From assembly GCF_000499845.2 (NCBI RefSeq), contig NC_023759.2:21100716-21164715 (forward strand): 64,000 nt of DNA, written 5' to 3'. Of this stretch, positions 11,392-23,329 are shown piece after piece (positions within the stretch are counted from its first letter, which is position 1; the number at the start of each line of letters is the position of its first letter). The stretch is from Phaseolus vulgaris. Its lineage: Eukaryota; Streptophyta; Magnoliopsida; Fabales; Fabaceae. Both the position numbers and the translations under genes were made by a program. A model generated the notes under the pieces. The model was not told the origin of the DNA. It worked only from the letters and a program-made list of their open reading frames with translations, and did no database searches.

Positions 11392-14003
11392 TCAGTCTTC
11401 AGAAGGAACAACCTTCCCGTCCACCACCTCGTTGTTGAGAGACACCATGGAAAGATCCAAGTCGGGGTACAAGCAGGCGAACTGTTTCCGGGCGGCCTCG
11501 AATCCAGCAGCGAGAATCTGGGCAGAGCTCAGCTCAAGTTCTTCAATCTGTTTCTTTAGCCCCTCGTTCTGCTGCTTCAGCTCTTCAGCTTGTTTCTTGA
11601 GTTCTTCAATTGTTTCCCGAGCTTGAAGAAGGTCTTCAGTAACCTTCTTGGATTCCGCCTGCACCTGGGCCAGCTCTGCGGCGATCTTCCCGTTTTCTTC
11701 GTTGGCTTCGGCGAGCTTGGCCATGGTGTCGTCTCTCTCCTTCTCCACCTTCCCCAAGAAGACCTCCCGATCGGCTGACCTTTTCTCGAGGTTCTTTACC
11801 TTGGCGGCGTCTGCTTTGATCAACGCCTCCAGGTCAGCCACTTTGACGCGATAGGGTACCAGCTTGCTCTCCAGCTCGATCTTCTCTTGAGCTAAGAGCT
11901 GCACCTTATGGCGTAGATCGGTGGCCTCCTTGCGTGCCACCCGGAGCTCAGTGCTCATAGCATCTTCCACTCGGGAGTGATCGATCTCGGCGAGCGTTAG
12001 ATTGCAGGATAACCTCTCCGCCTCAATCCTTATGGAGCGATTCTTCGCTCGGAGTGTGAAGATGTCATCCTGGAGCTTCTTGGTGGAACTCTCCACAGCT
12101 TTGGATATGATGGAGGGGAAATCGTCCGCCATCATCTTCAGTTTTGCTGAGAAGGGCTCCCACACCCTTTTGACCTCAAGAGAGAGGTTTGCTTGTGGAG
12201 GCACCGGGGGGGCTTGTTGTTGGTTCTCGCCGCCACCTTCTTGAGTTGGTTGTGGAATGAGTACTTCTTGGCGTGGTGGCGACGTCGGGGATTCAGTGAT
12301 GAGGATAGGCGAATTGTGAGCACCCTCATCCCCGACTGGTGCAGCGTTTGCAGTTGAGGCGTTTGAAGGAGGACCCCCTCCAGCTGATACATAGGGTGTG
12401 GAGGCGCTCGGGGGGTTCTCCATAAAGTTGGGCTCGGCAGCCTCAACCACAGGAAGTGCAGACGCCAGAGGAACTGCTTGGACTGGCGAGGTGGTAGCTG
12501 GGGCAGGAAGCAGTGTTGCAGGTGGAGCTGGTGTGGAAGGTGGTGTTGATGTTGGGAGAGGAGGTGGAGCAGATGGTGAAGAAGGTGCCACCCTCTTCCT
12601 CTTGGTGATAAGGCCATCTTCAGTCGCCTCATCGTCTTCTTCGTCATCCTCTTGGACCACCTGAGGGGTTTTCCTCTTTGGCTTCCTGAGGATGAGCTTT
12701 TTGCGCTGATTGGCGGGCTGGGCCTCTGAAGGAGCTGGGCCTTTGGGGGGCGATCTGCCCTGTGCGGCGGCGATCTCCGTCACTGAGTTTGGCACGGTTT
12801 GGGAACCCGACGCCAACCCATGGGTTCGGGCGAGTGCCCTCAACTCAGCCAGCTTTCCCTTGCCCAACATGAGGTCTGCATAATGCAAAGGAACATGGGT
12901 CAGCTTAGAGAGAAAGAAAAACGCAATAGCCAGTATGCAAGAAAAGCAGATAAGTGGTGCAGAAAACAAAACCAAAGTCTTGTGCACGGCAGAAAAGACG
13001 CCCAACAACAGTTAACAGAGGAATGGCACAAGACAAAGACTTAAACGTTGAGGCACTCACCTATGCGAGTCTCGAGTTGATCTTCGAAGAACTCGAAGGA
13101 GATGAGCGCAGTGGTAAGGAAAGTGATGTTGAGATCTGCCACGCTCTTCCAGAAGAGGCACAGATCTTTGTCCAAGGCTCCCATGTTGTCGGGGCTCCTT
13201 GGCCTCCTGAAGCTTCCCTTGGACTTTTTATTCCCCTTGTTTACCCAATACAAGGGGAAGCCGTCGAGCAGCGAGGCGTCCTTGTCGTTTGGGTTCACCT
13301 GGACAAACTTGCCTTTCCAATCCTTGTAGGATTGCTGGAAGAGAGAGAAGATCGACCTTCCAGCAATCCCGTTCAGACTCACCCACAGGCGATCTCCCGG
13401 GTGTTTAGCTTCAAACAAGAAGAGAAAAACGTCCACCGACGCTGGCAGTCCCAAATGTGCGCACATGATTTGGAACGCCCGCACGAAGGCCCAGTTGTTG
13501 GGATGGAGCTGGGCGGCGACGATGTCGAGCTCGGTAAGTAGCTCCCTTTCAAAACGAGTGAAGGGAAACCTAAGTTTCACCTTCTTGAACAGGGTGGTGT
13601 ATACGAAGCAGAACAACCCGCCGTTGTTCCCTTTATCGTCGGCGCACACTGGCATGTCGGGGGGGCAAGGTAGCACCATCATCTTGTCGTCATGCTCCTT
13701 GTGGAACGACAGGTGAGGCTCGTCCCCTTTCTTCAATCGAAGAACTGCCCCAGCAGAGTTTACTGAGGAGGCTTCCTTCAACAAGGCCGGGGTGGCCCAT
13801 GGGTATAATTTTTTGATGTCTGGGGAAGGAACGGAGGCTCCTCCGGCGACAGGTGGAGTAGCCTGAGCCAGGTTAGGGTGGGAGGTTGCAGGCCTCTCAG
13901 CCTGGGAAGAAGAAGCACCAAGTGCTCGCGGTGGGTTGTGAGCTTGAGATGAAGGGTTTCGTGACGAGGGAGGAGGCTTTGGGGTGATCTTTGAGCGAGC
14001 CAT
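11392..14003 (-). CDS. Antisense spliced gene of element A (Transposase_28-like, coiled coil)
   Basis: Coding exon 1 is 13061-14003 and coding exon 2 is 11392-12875. The intron (12876-13060, 185 bp) has donor G/GTGAGT and acceptor TTATGCAG, phase 1. Joined, they give an open frame of 808 amino acids with no stop. Residues 1-65 are Ser/Pro-rich. Then come LYPWA near 66-70, a conserved core (FPFTRFERELLTE, LHPNNWAF) at about 143-235, and LDGFPLYW at about 247-254. Exon 2 encodes an acidic EDDEEDDEA stretch, a basic KRKR cluster that may be a nuclear localisation signal, a Pro-rich linker, a coiled coil of roughly 250 residues, and a C-terminal VVDGKVVP motif. The core resembles the Pfam family called Transposase_28, 'putative gypsy type transposon'. 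Its function is unknown. Antisense genes in this position are known from other Tat elements. Confidence 0.8.
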
Positions 14004-14010
14004 CGCGGAA

Positions 14011-14242
14011 CTGCAAAGGAAAAAGAAAAGAAAAGGTGATCAGGGTTCGCAGAGGCTGACTCGATCGTGAAAGAAGGGTGAAAAACGAACGAACAAAGGT
14101 TCGTTGTAACGAAGACGAAGCCCTAAGTTACGAGAAAGGAGAAATAGAAGAAACAGCCCACAGCGTATGCACCAGACAGTTAATGGATGATGCGAATCGG
14201 TTAAAATGCAGGAAAAATCAGCAGAAGAAGTAAAGGGAGTAC
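14011..14242 (-). other. 5' UTR intron of the element A antisense gene
   Basis: On the minus strand a donor AAAAAG/GTACTC at 14242 and an acceptor CCTTTGCAG at 14011 bound 232 bp. The acceptor ends seven bases before the ATG at 14003. The same arrangement, with donor AAAG/GTATGATTTT, is seen in elements B, C and E. This is predicted from consensus and conservation between copies. Confidence 0.65.
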
Positions 14243-14577
14243 CTTTTTATGATCGGAAGAGCGACGAAGGAAGCTGAGGATTCAGGAGGGTGAAGAGCGT
14301 CGTGAGCTTTTGCAGAAGAAGCTTGAAGCGTTTGAGAAAGCAAGAAAGTGATGGAACAGTGGAGTGAAATGGGTTTAAGGGTTTTTCAAATGGGTTCTGG
14401 AAGCGCAAACGGCAATTAAAGGTAACCGTTGATGAAGCCACGTGTTGAGCGATTGGAGGAGTGTTTGGTGGAGCGTCAGGAAAGCAGAAAGTACAACCGC
14501 TTGGAATTCTGCGCCAGCGCCACGTAGATCGGTATTGACGTGACTCCTTTAGCCTTTTCGCTGGACAAGTCTTCGCT
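14243..14577 (-). promoter_or_regulatory. Probable promoter and first exon of the element A antisense gene
   Basis: A CACGTG G-box lies at 14439-14444 and a TTGACGTGAC motif at 14535-14544. Both motif types recur in the equivalent place in B, C and E. Such ACGT-core sites bind plant bZIP factors. The transcription start is not determined and no strong TATA box was found. Confidence 0.5.
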
Positions 14578-14594
14578 TAAGACTGGGGGGCTTG
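14578..14594 (+). other. Element A polypurine tract
   Basis: The tract TAAGACTGGGGGGCTTG sits immediately before the 3' LTR. The same AAGACTGGGGGGCTTG tract is found at 28545 and 44143, and a variant on the other strand at 51464. It would prime plus-strand DNA synthesis. Confidence 0.8.
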
Positions 14595-15472
14595 TGTACC
14601 GCCCTGGTAGTCGGAGGTGATGACGTGGCATCGAGCTATTGTATAGGCGTGTTGATGGGACGCCTGGCTGGCAAAGGGAAGGAATTCGGGGGGCTCGTGT
14701 AGTCGCCAGTTATTAAGTTGGCATGCTCCGATCTCCAGCACACCAGAACCGGCGGTCACCGGGTTAAAGATGAAGTCGCCAGATGTAAACCCAGGCGACC
14801 AAGTGATTAGAGATCGCCGAAGCAAGGACATCGCCGAAGATGAAGGCAGATGGTCATTTCCCAGTTAGCCAGAGGATGAAGCTCGGGAGATAGCTTACAC
14901 GGTGAAGCAGGTAGGGCAGATCATGAAGGCGGCCGGCGAGACCACAGGGAAGGTGTGTACGAAGGCACCCTAACTCGCCAATCCAGAAGAGATCGCGCTC
15001 CAAGACAACTATGCACTGAGTAGTATCATGCATAAGTAACTTAGCCAGAGGAGAGTCAGAAGTAGCGCCCAAGTCAAGGATGCTCCAGATGATGGCACGT
15101 GTACAGCTGGATGCGAGCCACGTGTCCAGATGTGTAACTGCCAGGAGAGAGAAAGTGCCCAGGTATATAAGAGTTCTCAACGAACTTCTGAGGTACGCAC
15201 GTTCATATTGTCTTCTTTACGCTTGCGAGTTCTTGAGTATACTGAGAGAGAACTGGTTCACGGTTCCTTAGAGTTCTTGAGTGTTACTCTTAGTAATTGG
15301 TGGTTCAGTCACTGACTTGGGCGTTGGAGTGCGATCGGCCGCAGCGGCGCCGTTTCGTCTTTTGCAGGTTCTTGAGGTGGATCGCGGCGAAGGACGGAGG
15401 TAAACACGGTGCATACGTCGATCCAAGTTTGACGAGGCAAAGCTCCAGCGTTTTGGTCAACAGGCAGGATCA
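14595..15472 (+). repeat. Element A 3' LTR (complete, 878 bp)
   Basis: It runs from TGTACCGCCCTGG to GGCAGGATCA with TG...CA ends. A TATA box (TATATAA) lies at 15164-15170. It shares its first bases with the other Tat LTRs here, but most of it differs, so A is a separate family. The five bases after it, GAAAC, cannot be matched because the 5' end is lost. Confidence 0.9.
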
Positions 15473-15514
15473 GAAACCAACTGATGCTGAACACCCAAGG
15501 TCTGTATTTAGTCT

Positions 15515-16192
15515 TGTACCGTCCCGTCCCCGGGCGTTGACCAAAGTGAAAGTCGAAGTCAAAGTCAACGTGTGTTAGGACCCCTCAAGGGGGCCCAAGG
15601 GAAGAAAGTCAATAGGTTGACCGCTGAGAGCGTCGCCAAGGTGAGGCGTCACCAAGTCTAGGCATCGCCTAGATGAGGCGTCGCAAGGACGAGGCGTCGC
15701 CAAGTTAAGGTGTCGACGGTGTCGCCCCCCGATACCCATGGGTAGGAAAGACCGTGGAAGGGGGCGACACCGCGAGAGGCCTCAGTACCTCAGAACAGTA
15801 ATAAAGAGAAGGGAAAGGTGGCTTCAAGGCCACAGTTCTAGTACCAGTGAGGGGTAACTTGACTCGTGAAGTACCCATGCCAGCGCTGGGAGACCCTGGG
15901 ACACATACGACCCATGAGAGGGCCACGCCCAGGGGAGAACCACGTGCATGGTACGAGAGAAAGGTAGATACACTCCCAGGGCAAGTGACTAGAAGCTGGG
16001 CGCATGAGTTAGCACCCATAAAGTCACCCCTTGCGCATATGCACTCCAAGAGGGAGGACTTACACGATGGATTATCCCTGAGTTGGGTTACGACGCTGTA
16101 AGGCCCTCCACGAAGAGTAGCGATCAAGTCAGAAGAACACATAGCAGAAAGCATTGAAACATCATGGTATATCAGTTTCCCTGAAAGTTTGC
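15515..16192 (+). repeat. Element C 5' LTR, first part
   Basis: It matches the first about 600-680 bp of the LTR at 44162-45280, including the GGGCGTTGACC start, GGCGTCGCC repeats, the hairpin at 15718-15773 and the end GTTTCCCTGAAAGTTTGC. The matching LTR continues TAAGGTACGC where element B begins, so B inserted here. The 42 bp before it (15473-15514) is unassigned flank. Confidence 0.8.
15718..15773 (+). other. LTR hairpin block
   Basis: A perfect 13-bp inverted repeat, CGGTGTCGCCCCC and GGGGGCGACACCG, encloses a loop that itself contains the palindrome ACCCATGGGT. The same block is present in the LTR at about 44290-44348 and, less perfectly, in B and E. Confidence 0.8.
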
Positions 16193-17398
16193 TGTACCGT
16201 CCCGCATCCGGGCGTTGACTAAGTCAAGGTCAAAGTCAACAACTGGAGAGTCAAAGTCAACGCAAGGCGTCGCCTAGGTGGAGAGACGCCAAGTGCCAGC
16301 ATCGCCAGGGCCAGGCGTCGCCTAGGTGAAGGTGTCCCCCAACCAGGGCGTCGCCAGCTCAAACAGTACTAAAGCAAGGCGATCACAGTGTGGTTCCCCG
16401 ATACCCATGGGTAGGAAAGACCATGGAGGGAGCAACGCCGTGGGGAGGCCTCAGGTCCTGATAACCCGGGGCAGTGATAAAGAGAAGGAAAAGGTGGCTT
16501 CAAGGCCATAGTAATAGCACCAGTGTAGGGCAGCCTGACTCGTGAAGTACTCCTGCCGCCCCCGAGACGCCTTTGGGACAGATACGACTCAAGAGGAAGG
16601 TCACGCCCAGGGTAGCTGGGTGCAGGGTGCGAGAGGAAGGCCGATACGCTATCAAAGTAAGTGACTAGATAATTGGGGGCATGAGTTGGCGCCCAAAAAG
16701 TCACCCCTAGCACAGTAGCACTCCCAAGCAGGAGGACTCACACGTAGAAACGTCCCCAGATGGGCAGAAACGCCCCAGATGGGGTCACGGCGTCATGAGG
16801 CCCTCCACGTGTACGACATCCATGTCAGAATAGAAACACCCTTTAGTCAGGTGCCAGGTAATTAAAGTCATTCAATACAGTTTCCGTTCCGAACGTTCAG
16901 GTACTATAATGACTCCCAAGCGTTTCAACGTCTTAAATGCGCTACGTTTTCTAATTAGATACGCTGATTGAGTGCGTTACATTTGTAATTAAAGGCGCTT
17001 TAAGGCGCTTTAATGCTTGGGTAGTTTAAATAGCGCGGAGAATGTTGGAAAGGGGGTTCGAACTTTTGGCAAATTTACCAGAGAACTCTCTAGTTGCTTG
17101 CTCGTGCTTGAGGTTACGTACAAGGGACTGGGGAAAGATCTTTGCCTGAGGGAGAAAACACACACACATATACACAGTTTTTTTTACCGCCTTCAGAGTG
17201 CCACACGCGGTGCTCAGAGACGTAGGTGAACAGTTTTGGTGTTTCTTGCTGGCTGACTTGAGCGTCGGAGTGCAAACGGCCGCTAGGGCGCCTCTTTGTC
17301 CTCTTTTTTGCAAGAATCCACAGGTAACCAGTGGGAAGGAGTCCCTTGCTGACGGTTGAGGTCGCGCACGAAGACGTCCCGGTCAACCGGACGGAACA
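16193..17398 (+). repeat. Element B 5' LTR (1,206 bp)
   Basis: Ends are TGTACC...GGAACA. Near the start is a cluster of GTCAA/TTGAC motifs. GGCGTCGCC repeats follow at about 16266-16365, then a GATACCCATGGGTAGGAAAG block at about 16400. The primer-binding site follows two bases after the end. Confidence 0.9.
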
Positions 17399-17400
17399 TT

Positions 17401-17419
17401 TGGCGCCCACCGTGGGGCC
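17401..17419 (+). other. Element B primer-binding site
   Basis: The site reads TGGCGCCCACCGTGGGGCC. It is identical in the second copy of element C's 5' end and on the minus strand of element E. It is typical of Tat-like elements. I do not assign the tRNA. Confidence 0.85.
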
Positions 17420-17497
17420 GATATAAAACATTAGTCCCATCACAAGTTCGAGAAAATCTACGAAGTCGCAGTAACGTTGGAGGAGGTTGGAGTGACA

Positions 17498-20400
17498 ATG
17501 GCCCCCACTAGACGAAGCACAGCACGCGCAGCCCCAACAGAACTATCCATGCAACAGGTCCTGGAGATAATGAGGGGGTTGCAGCTGGACATGGCGGAGT
17601 CGAAAATGGAACAAGAACGCATGCAGGCAGATCTCGACGCCTCGCATGAGCGGAATGAAGAGCTCCACCGTGTAAATGAGGAGTTGCGCCAGGGCCTGAG
17701 AAATGATCGGAGGCGGCCTGGACATGACGAGATGGAGAACCATTCCCCACCAAGGGAGTTTTCCACTCCTTTCTCGCAGGAGATCCTAGACGCAGTGATC
17801 CCGAACACGTTCGCGGGGCCCAAGGTGATCTTCACCGGGATGGAGGACCCAGAGACGCACCTTGCTGCATTTCACACGCAGATGGTCCTGGTAGGCGGTT
17901 CTGACGCTGCCAAGTGCAAGCTCTTCATGAGCACCTTGACCGGGATGGCTATGGACTGGTTCATTAGCCTTCCAGAGGGTCATATCACATCTTTCCGCCA
18001 ACTGTCGCGGTTATTCAGGGAACAATACTTAGCAAACAAGGCCCCGCCGCCGGTCTCTTACGACCTATTCGATGTGAAGCAGTATCAAGTGGAGACCCTG
18101 AAAGAGTATATCAATCGCTTCGGGGCCCAGGTCGTGAAGGTTGGTACGACAGAGGAGCCTATGATCGTGTACGCATTTGTGAAGGGCGTATGCCCCGGTC
18201 CTTTTGGAGAATCCATCATCCGCAACCGCCCTAGGACTTTCGCTGAACTACGGCATAGGGCGGTAGAACATATTGCTTCTGAAGGGGAGGTGTGTGTGAA
18301 GCGCACCAGTGTCGTACCCTCACGCCCGAGGGGATCGGCGCGAGCTCAACTCGTCAGGGTCAATGAGACCACGACGGGAAGGAAGAAGCCAGAGGCGAGA
18401 CGCCCCTACAAAGCCAGAAAGCCCCAGCCACGGGGTCCAGCAGGAGGCGATCGCCCGGCCAGAGAAAGAGCGAGGCCGGCGAGGTACAACTTCGTGGTTG
18501 AGGTGAAGGATTTGATCGCCGTGCCTAACATAGCTGAGAGGCTGAGGCGACCGGCGAAGACCGACAAGGTGTTGGGGCCCCGTAAAGACTCTTGGTGCGA
18601 ATTCCACGAGGCTTTCGGGCACCACATTGATAATTGCTTGTCGTTGGGCTACCAGCTAGATGAGCTGGTGAGGACTGGGTTTTTGAAGGATTATGTCGCG
18701 GAGCCCACGACGACCACCACTTTGTCGCCGCCGCAGGCGGAAGAACCAGCACACGAGATGCCTGTGCTTGGCGAGGTCCACACCATTGCTGGAGGTTTTT
18801 CCGGCGGAGGACCCACCGCCTCCCAGCGGAAGAAATACGCGAGGGGGGTAAATTCCATCGAAGAGAGGCTCTCGGGGGAGCCATGGGAGTCGGATCTCGT
18901 GTTCACAAGAGGAGACCTCCGAGATGTGGTAGCCCACGACAACGACCCCGTTGTCATCTCAGTCGTCACAGCCGGAAGGAAGGTGCACAGAGTGCTTGTT
19001 GACCAAGGAAGTTCGGCGGACGTCATGTTTCTGTCGACCTTTAATAAGTTACGGTTGTCCCCCGATCTGTTGAGTCCCTATACGGGATGCCTGTATGGGT
19101 TCGGGGATAACCAAGTGGAAGTCCGGGGTTACCTGGAGTTGAGGACTATGTTCACAGATGGAGAGGCCTCCCGTACCGAAAGCATCCGGTACCTGGTCGT
19201 GAACGCCAACTCCGCCTACAATATTTTGCTGGGCAGGCCGGCGTTAAACCGTTTGAACGCGGTGTCCTCCACACGCCACATGAAGATGAAGCTGCCGGAC
19301 CTCAATGGCCAGGTGATAGTCATCAGGTCAGACCAGGAGGAGGCAAGGAAATGCTATGAGAACAGCCTGAAAACGAAAAGAGGCGTGTTCATGGTGTACG
19401 AACGTCCGCCGAGCGCGGACACGACGATGATTGAGGCGACGCCTGCTGGGTCGACGCCTAATGAAGTTATACCGGAGAGGGCGATGCCCGAAGCAGATGT
19501 GCCTATGGAGGAAGGCCCTGACGACGCGGCGCCCGTCGAAGATGATAGCAGGGAACAGCCCGCGGCTAACGCCGTAGAAAGGGAGATTGGCGGCAAGACA
19601 TTCAAGTTAGGAGGTTCGCTGAGCCCAGAAGAACGGGAAGGGGTGGCGGAAGTGATTTCACGCCACCTGGATGCCTTCGCATGGTCCGCCTCGGATATGC
19701 CCGGCATCGATCCCGATTTCCTGTGTCACCACCTCAGCATGGACGCCACGGTCCGCCCCGTGCGTCAGAGAAGGAGAAAGTTCAATGAGGAACGACAGCA
19801 GGTGGTGAAAGACGAAACACAGAAGCTGTTGAGTGCTGGCCACATCAGGGAGATTCAGTACCCTGAGTGGCTTGCCAACGTCGTTTTGGTGAAAAAGGCG
19901 AACGGAAAGTGGAGGATGTGTGTTGACTTCACGGACCTGAATAAGGCATGCCCGAAGGACTCGTACCCGCTGCCCAGCATCGACGCCTTGGTAGACAGTG
20001 CATCCGGCAGCAAGGTGCTGAGTTTCTTGGACGCCTTCTCAGGGTATAAGCAGATCAAGATGCACCCCAGAGATGAGAACAAAACTGCATTCATGACTGA
20101 GACTTGCAGTTACTGCTATAAGGTGATGCCCTTTGGGCTGAAAAACGCGGGCGCCACGTACCAGAGGCTAATGGACAAGGTCCTGGCGCCCATGCTCGGG
20201 AGGAATGTGTACGCCTATGTCGACGACATGGTGGTGGCGTCGCAGGATAGGGCGCAGCATATGACTGATCTGGAGGAGTTGTTCGTCACAATATCCAAGT
20301 ACCGCCTCAAGTTAAACCTGGAGAAGTGTGTTTTCGGGGTAGAGGCCGGTAAGTTCTTGGGTTTTATGCTCACAGAGAGGGGATAGAGGCGAACCCCGAC

Positions 20401-22875
20401 AAATGCGCGGCGATTATCGCCATGCGGAGCCCGACGTCGGTAAAGGAGGTGCAACAGCTGACAGGGCGGATGGCGGCGCTCTCGAGGTTTGTTTTCGCCG
20501 GAGGAGAGAAGGGGCACCCATATTTCCAGTGCCTCAAGAGAAACAGTCGCTTTGCATGGACTGAGGAATGCGAAGCGGCTTTCATTAAGCTGAAGAAGTA
20601 CCTGGCGACGCCACCGGTCCTCTGCAAGCCGGTAACGGGCGTGCCCCTCCGGTTATATTTTACTGTAACAGAGCGGGCCATCAGTTCTGTGTTAGTCCAG
20701 GAGCAGGACCAGAGTCAGAAGCCCATCTATTTCGTAAGCAAGGCGTTACAGGGAGCTGAGACGAGGTACCAAACGCTAGAGAAGGCGGCGCTAGCGGTAG
20801 TATTTTCTGCCAGGAGGCTCCGTCATTACTTCCACAGCTTTACGGTGGCGGTGATGACCAACCTCCCTATACAGAAAGGGCTGCAGAAGCCTGATGTGGC
20901 GGGAAGAATGGTGCGCTGGGCGGTGGAACTGTCAGAATTCGACATCCAGTATGAGCCTAGAGGATCCATCACAGGGCAGGTGTACGCAGATTTTATAGCG
21001 GAATTGTCGCCCGGAGGTGAGCAAGAGGTGGAGGTGAGTTCGCAGTGGCTGCTCTCGGTTGATGGCTCTTCCAACCAATAAGGGAGCGGTGCGGGAATAG
21101 TCTTGGAGGGACCCGACGGCATACTGATCGAGCAGGCCCTGCGCTTCGCCTTCAAGGCAAGTAACAATCAGGCAGAATATGAAGCCCTGATAGCAGGAAT
21201 GCTCCTGGCCAAGGAGATGGGCGCACAGAACCTCCTGGTGAAGAGCGACTCCCAGCTGATTACGGGGCAAGTGTCGGGTGAGTTCCAGGCGAAGGACCCA
21301 CAGATGGTGGCGTATCTGAAATACGTCCAGTTGTTGAAGGGAGCATTCAACGCTCTTGAGCTGATACATGTCCCGAGGGAGCAGAATGCTAGAGCTGACC
21401 TGCTTGCAAAGCTGGCCAGCTCAGGCAAGGGGGGTAGACAGAGGACAGTGATCCAGCAGACTCTCAAAGCTCCGCGTAGATTCGTGGAAGACAACAGGGT
21501 GGATGTCCTCCAGATTTATACATCAAGGGGAAGGCCGAGGAGTCATTGCTCTTTGACCCAAGATACGCAGAGGGCGCCCCGCATCAGCATGTACGCGGGT
21601 GTGCCTGAGGAAGAGCAGATGCAGGTATGCGTTTTGTCCAAGGGAGACACCTGGATGACGCCCTATAAGCGATACCTGGCGGATGGGGCTCTCCCAGTGG
21701 ACCCTGAAGAGGGTAAAAAAGTCAAAAGAAATGCCGCAAGATATACTTTGGTGGATGGGGTGCTGTTCAGGCACGGTTTCACTCACCCTATCCTAACATG
21801 CGTCAGTGGCGATGAGTGCACCAGGATAATGGCGGAGCTACACGAAGGCATCTGCGGGAGCCACGTAGGGGGAAGATCCTTAGCCTCCAAGGTAATACGC
21901 GCAGGTTTCTTCTGGCCAACAGTGAAAGAGGACTGCGCACGGCATGCCCAGCGGTGTAGGCAATGCCAAAAGCACGCCGACTGGCACAAGGCGCCGCCAG
22001 AAGAGTTGCGATCCATATACAGCCCGTGGCCTTTCCATACATGGGGAATCGACATCTTGGGCCCCTTCCCACTGGCGATCAGGCAGATGAAGTATTTGAT
22101 CGTCGCCATCGAATACTTCACCAAATGGATAGAGGCAGAGCCCGTTGCACAGATCACTGCGCACAAGGTACAACATTTCGTGTGGAAGAATATTGTGTGC
22201 CGTTTTGGCGTACCTAGGCGCCTGATATCTGATAATGGGACCCAGTTTGCCAGTCAGCAGTTGAGAAATCTGTGTGCTGAAGTAGGAATCAAACAAGTGT
22301 TCGCATCGGTTGAACACCCCCAGACCAATGGACAAGTGGAGTCGGCAAACAGAGTTCTGCTGAGGGGGTTAAAAAGAAGGTTAGAGAAAGCAAAGGGGCG
22401 TGGGCGGAAGAGGTACCAAGGATCGTATGGGCATATCACACCACGCCCCAATCCTCTACTATGGAGACGCCTTTCAGTTTGGTTTACGGGTCGGACGCGA
22501 TGATTCCAGTAGAAATACATGAAAGCTCACCTCGTTTTCAAAACTTTGTAGTGGAGGAGTCCAATGAAGAGAGGCGGGTAAACCTGGATCTGCTAGAGGA
22601 GGCCAGGGAAGAAGCTAGAATAAAAGCTGAAGCGATGAAGAGAAGAGTAGAGCGGCAATATAGCTCTAAGGTAACCGCGACAGTTTCAGGTCGGCGACCT
22701 AGTGATGAGGAAAGCTCACCCATACGAGTTGGAGAATAAGCTGTCTCCCAAGTGGACCGGACCCTTCAGAGTTACTGAGGCTAAGGGCAACGGTTCGTAC
22801 AACCTGGAGACTTTGGATGGAGGTCCTATCCCGCGCAGTTGGAATGCAACCAACTTAAAATTTTATTTCAGTTGA
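17498..22875 (+). pseudogene. Tat gag-pol polyprotein of element B, several frame lesions
   Basis: An upstream in-frame ATG lies at 17477. I prefer 17498 because the peptide after it lines up with the start in C and E. The first 2.9 kb is open: coiled coil, Gag core, C..H....H....C knuckle (WCEFHEAFGHHIDNC), protease DQGSS, and RT with YVDD. A missing G near 20380 shifts the frame in the LTERG motif. A TAA at 21079-21081 replaces a Gln codon at the start of the second RNase H. A second missing G in a G run near 22395 breaks the integrase, and another shift lies near 22675. Integrase D and E motifs (SDNGTQF, QTNGQVESAN) remain readable. The copy cannot make Pol. Confidence 0.9.
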
Positions 22876-23329
22876 CTTATGTAAGCAGTATGTAACAATT
22901 TAGTTGAAGGGGACGCTCTTTTTCCCTCTCGGGGGTTTTTTAATGAGGTCACCCTAATAAAAGGTAAAACCAGTTTGAGGAAAAGAAGTGCCTTGGTTTT
23001 CAGCCTTTATCTTTCTTCGTTTGAAGTAATGTGATGCGTCGCCAAGAAAGAAGGCGTCGCCTAGGTCATGGCGTCGCCAAGAAAGAGGGCGTCGCCTAGA
23101 TAAAGGCGTCGCCCCTGTGAAGGCGTCGTCCAGGTGAAGGCGAGCATCGTTGGAAGAACAGGACGAAAGAAAAGCGCGCGGTACGCGAAGCATATGCAAA
23201 GTAAAGTGGCGTTGCAAAAAATCAAGTATGATATTGAAAAGTTGTTGTTACAAGCAATGTTCAATACAATGGGAGTAGCACAAACGGAGCAAACGCTACA
23301 AATCATGCAAAACACGAACAAGCCATTTC
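22876..23329 (+). repeat. Element B spacer with GGCGTCGCC repeats
   Basis: After the shared post-pol block (GGGACGCTCTTTTTCC), four to five GGCGTCGCC-type units occur at about 23036-23135. The rest has no recognised content. The truncated antisense gene follows directly. Confidence 0.65.

Larger units (their letters stand above)
3976..15472 (+). mobile_element. Tat-lineage Ty3/gypsy retrotransposon A
   Basis: The element has an LTR remnant, primer-binding site, gag-pol, repeat-rich spacer, antisense spliced gene, polypurine tract and complete 3' LTR. The LTR ends that can be compared (3976-4176 and 15272-15472) differ at one base of 201 by eye, so the insertion is recent. The 5' LTR lacks about its first 677 bp, so the copy has no promoter of its own. 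Order of domains, the CAFH-type knuckle and the second RNase H place it in the Tat group. Confidence 0.9.

Noticed and set aside
12398..12664. Plus-strand frames inside the antisense gene region
   Set aside because: They are short, low-complexity mirrors of the Ser/Pro/Ala-rich minus-strand coding sequence.
11392..14003. A host gene with an intron
   Set aside because: The same gene occurs in four to five copies, always between pol and the 3' LTR of a Tat element, so it belongs to the elements.
15473..15514. Target-site duplication for element C
   Set aside because: The left flank AGTCT and right flank CTGTC do not match, and the right LTR end is itself altered.
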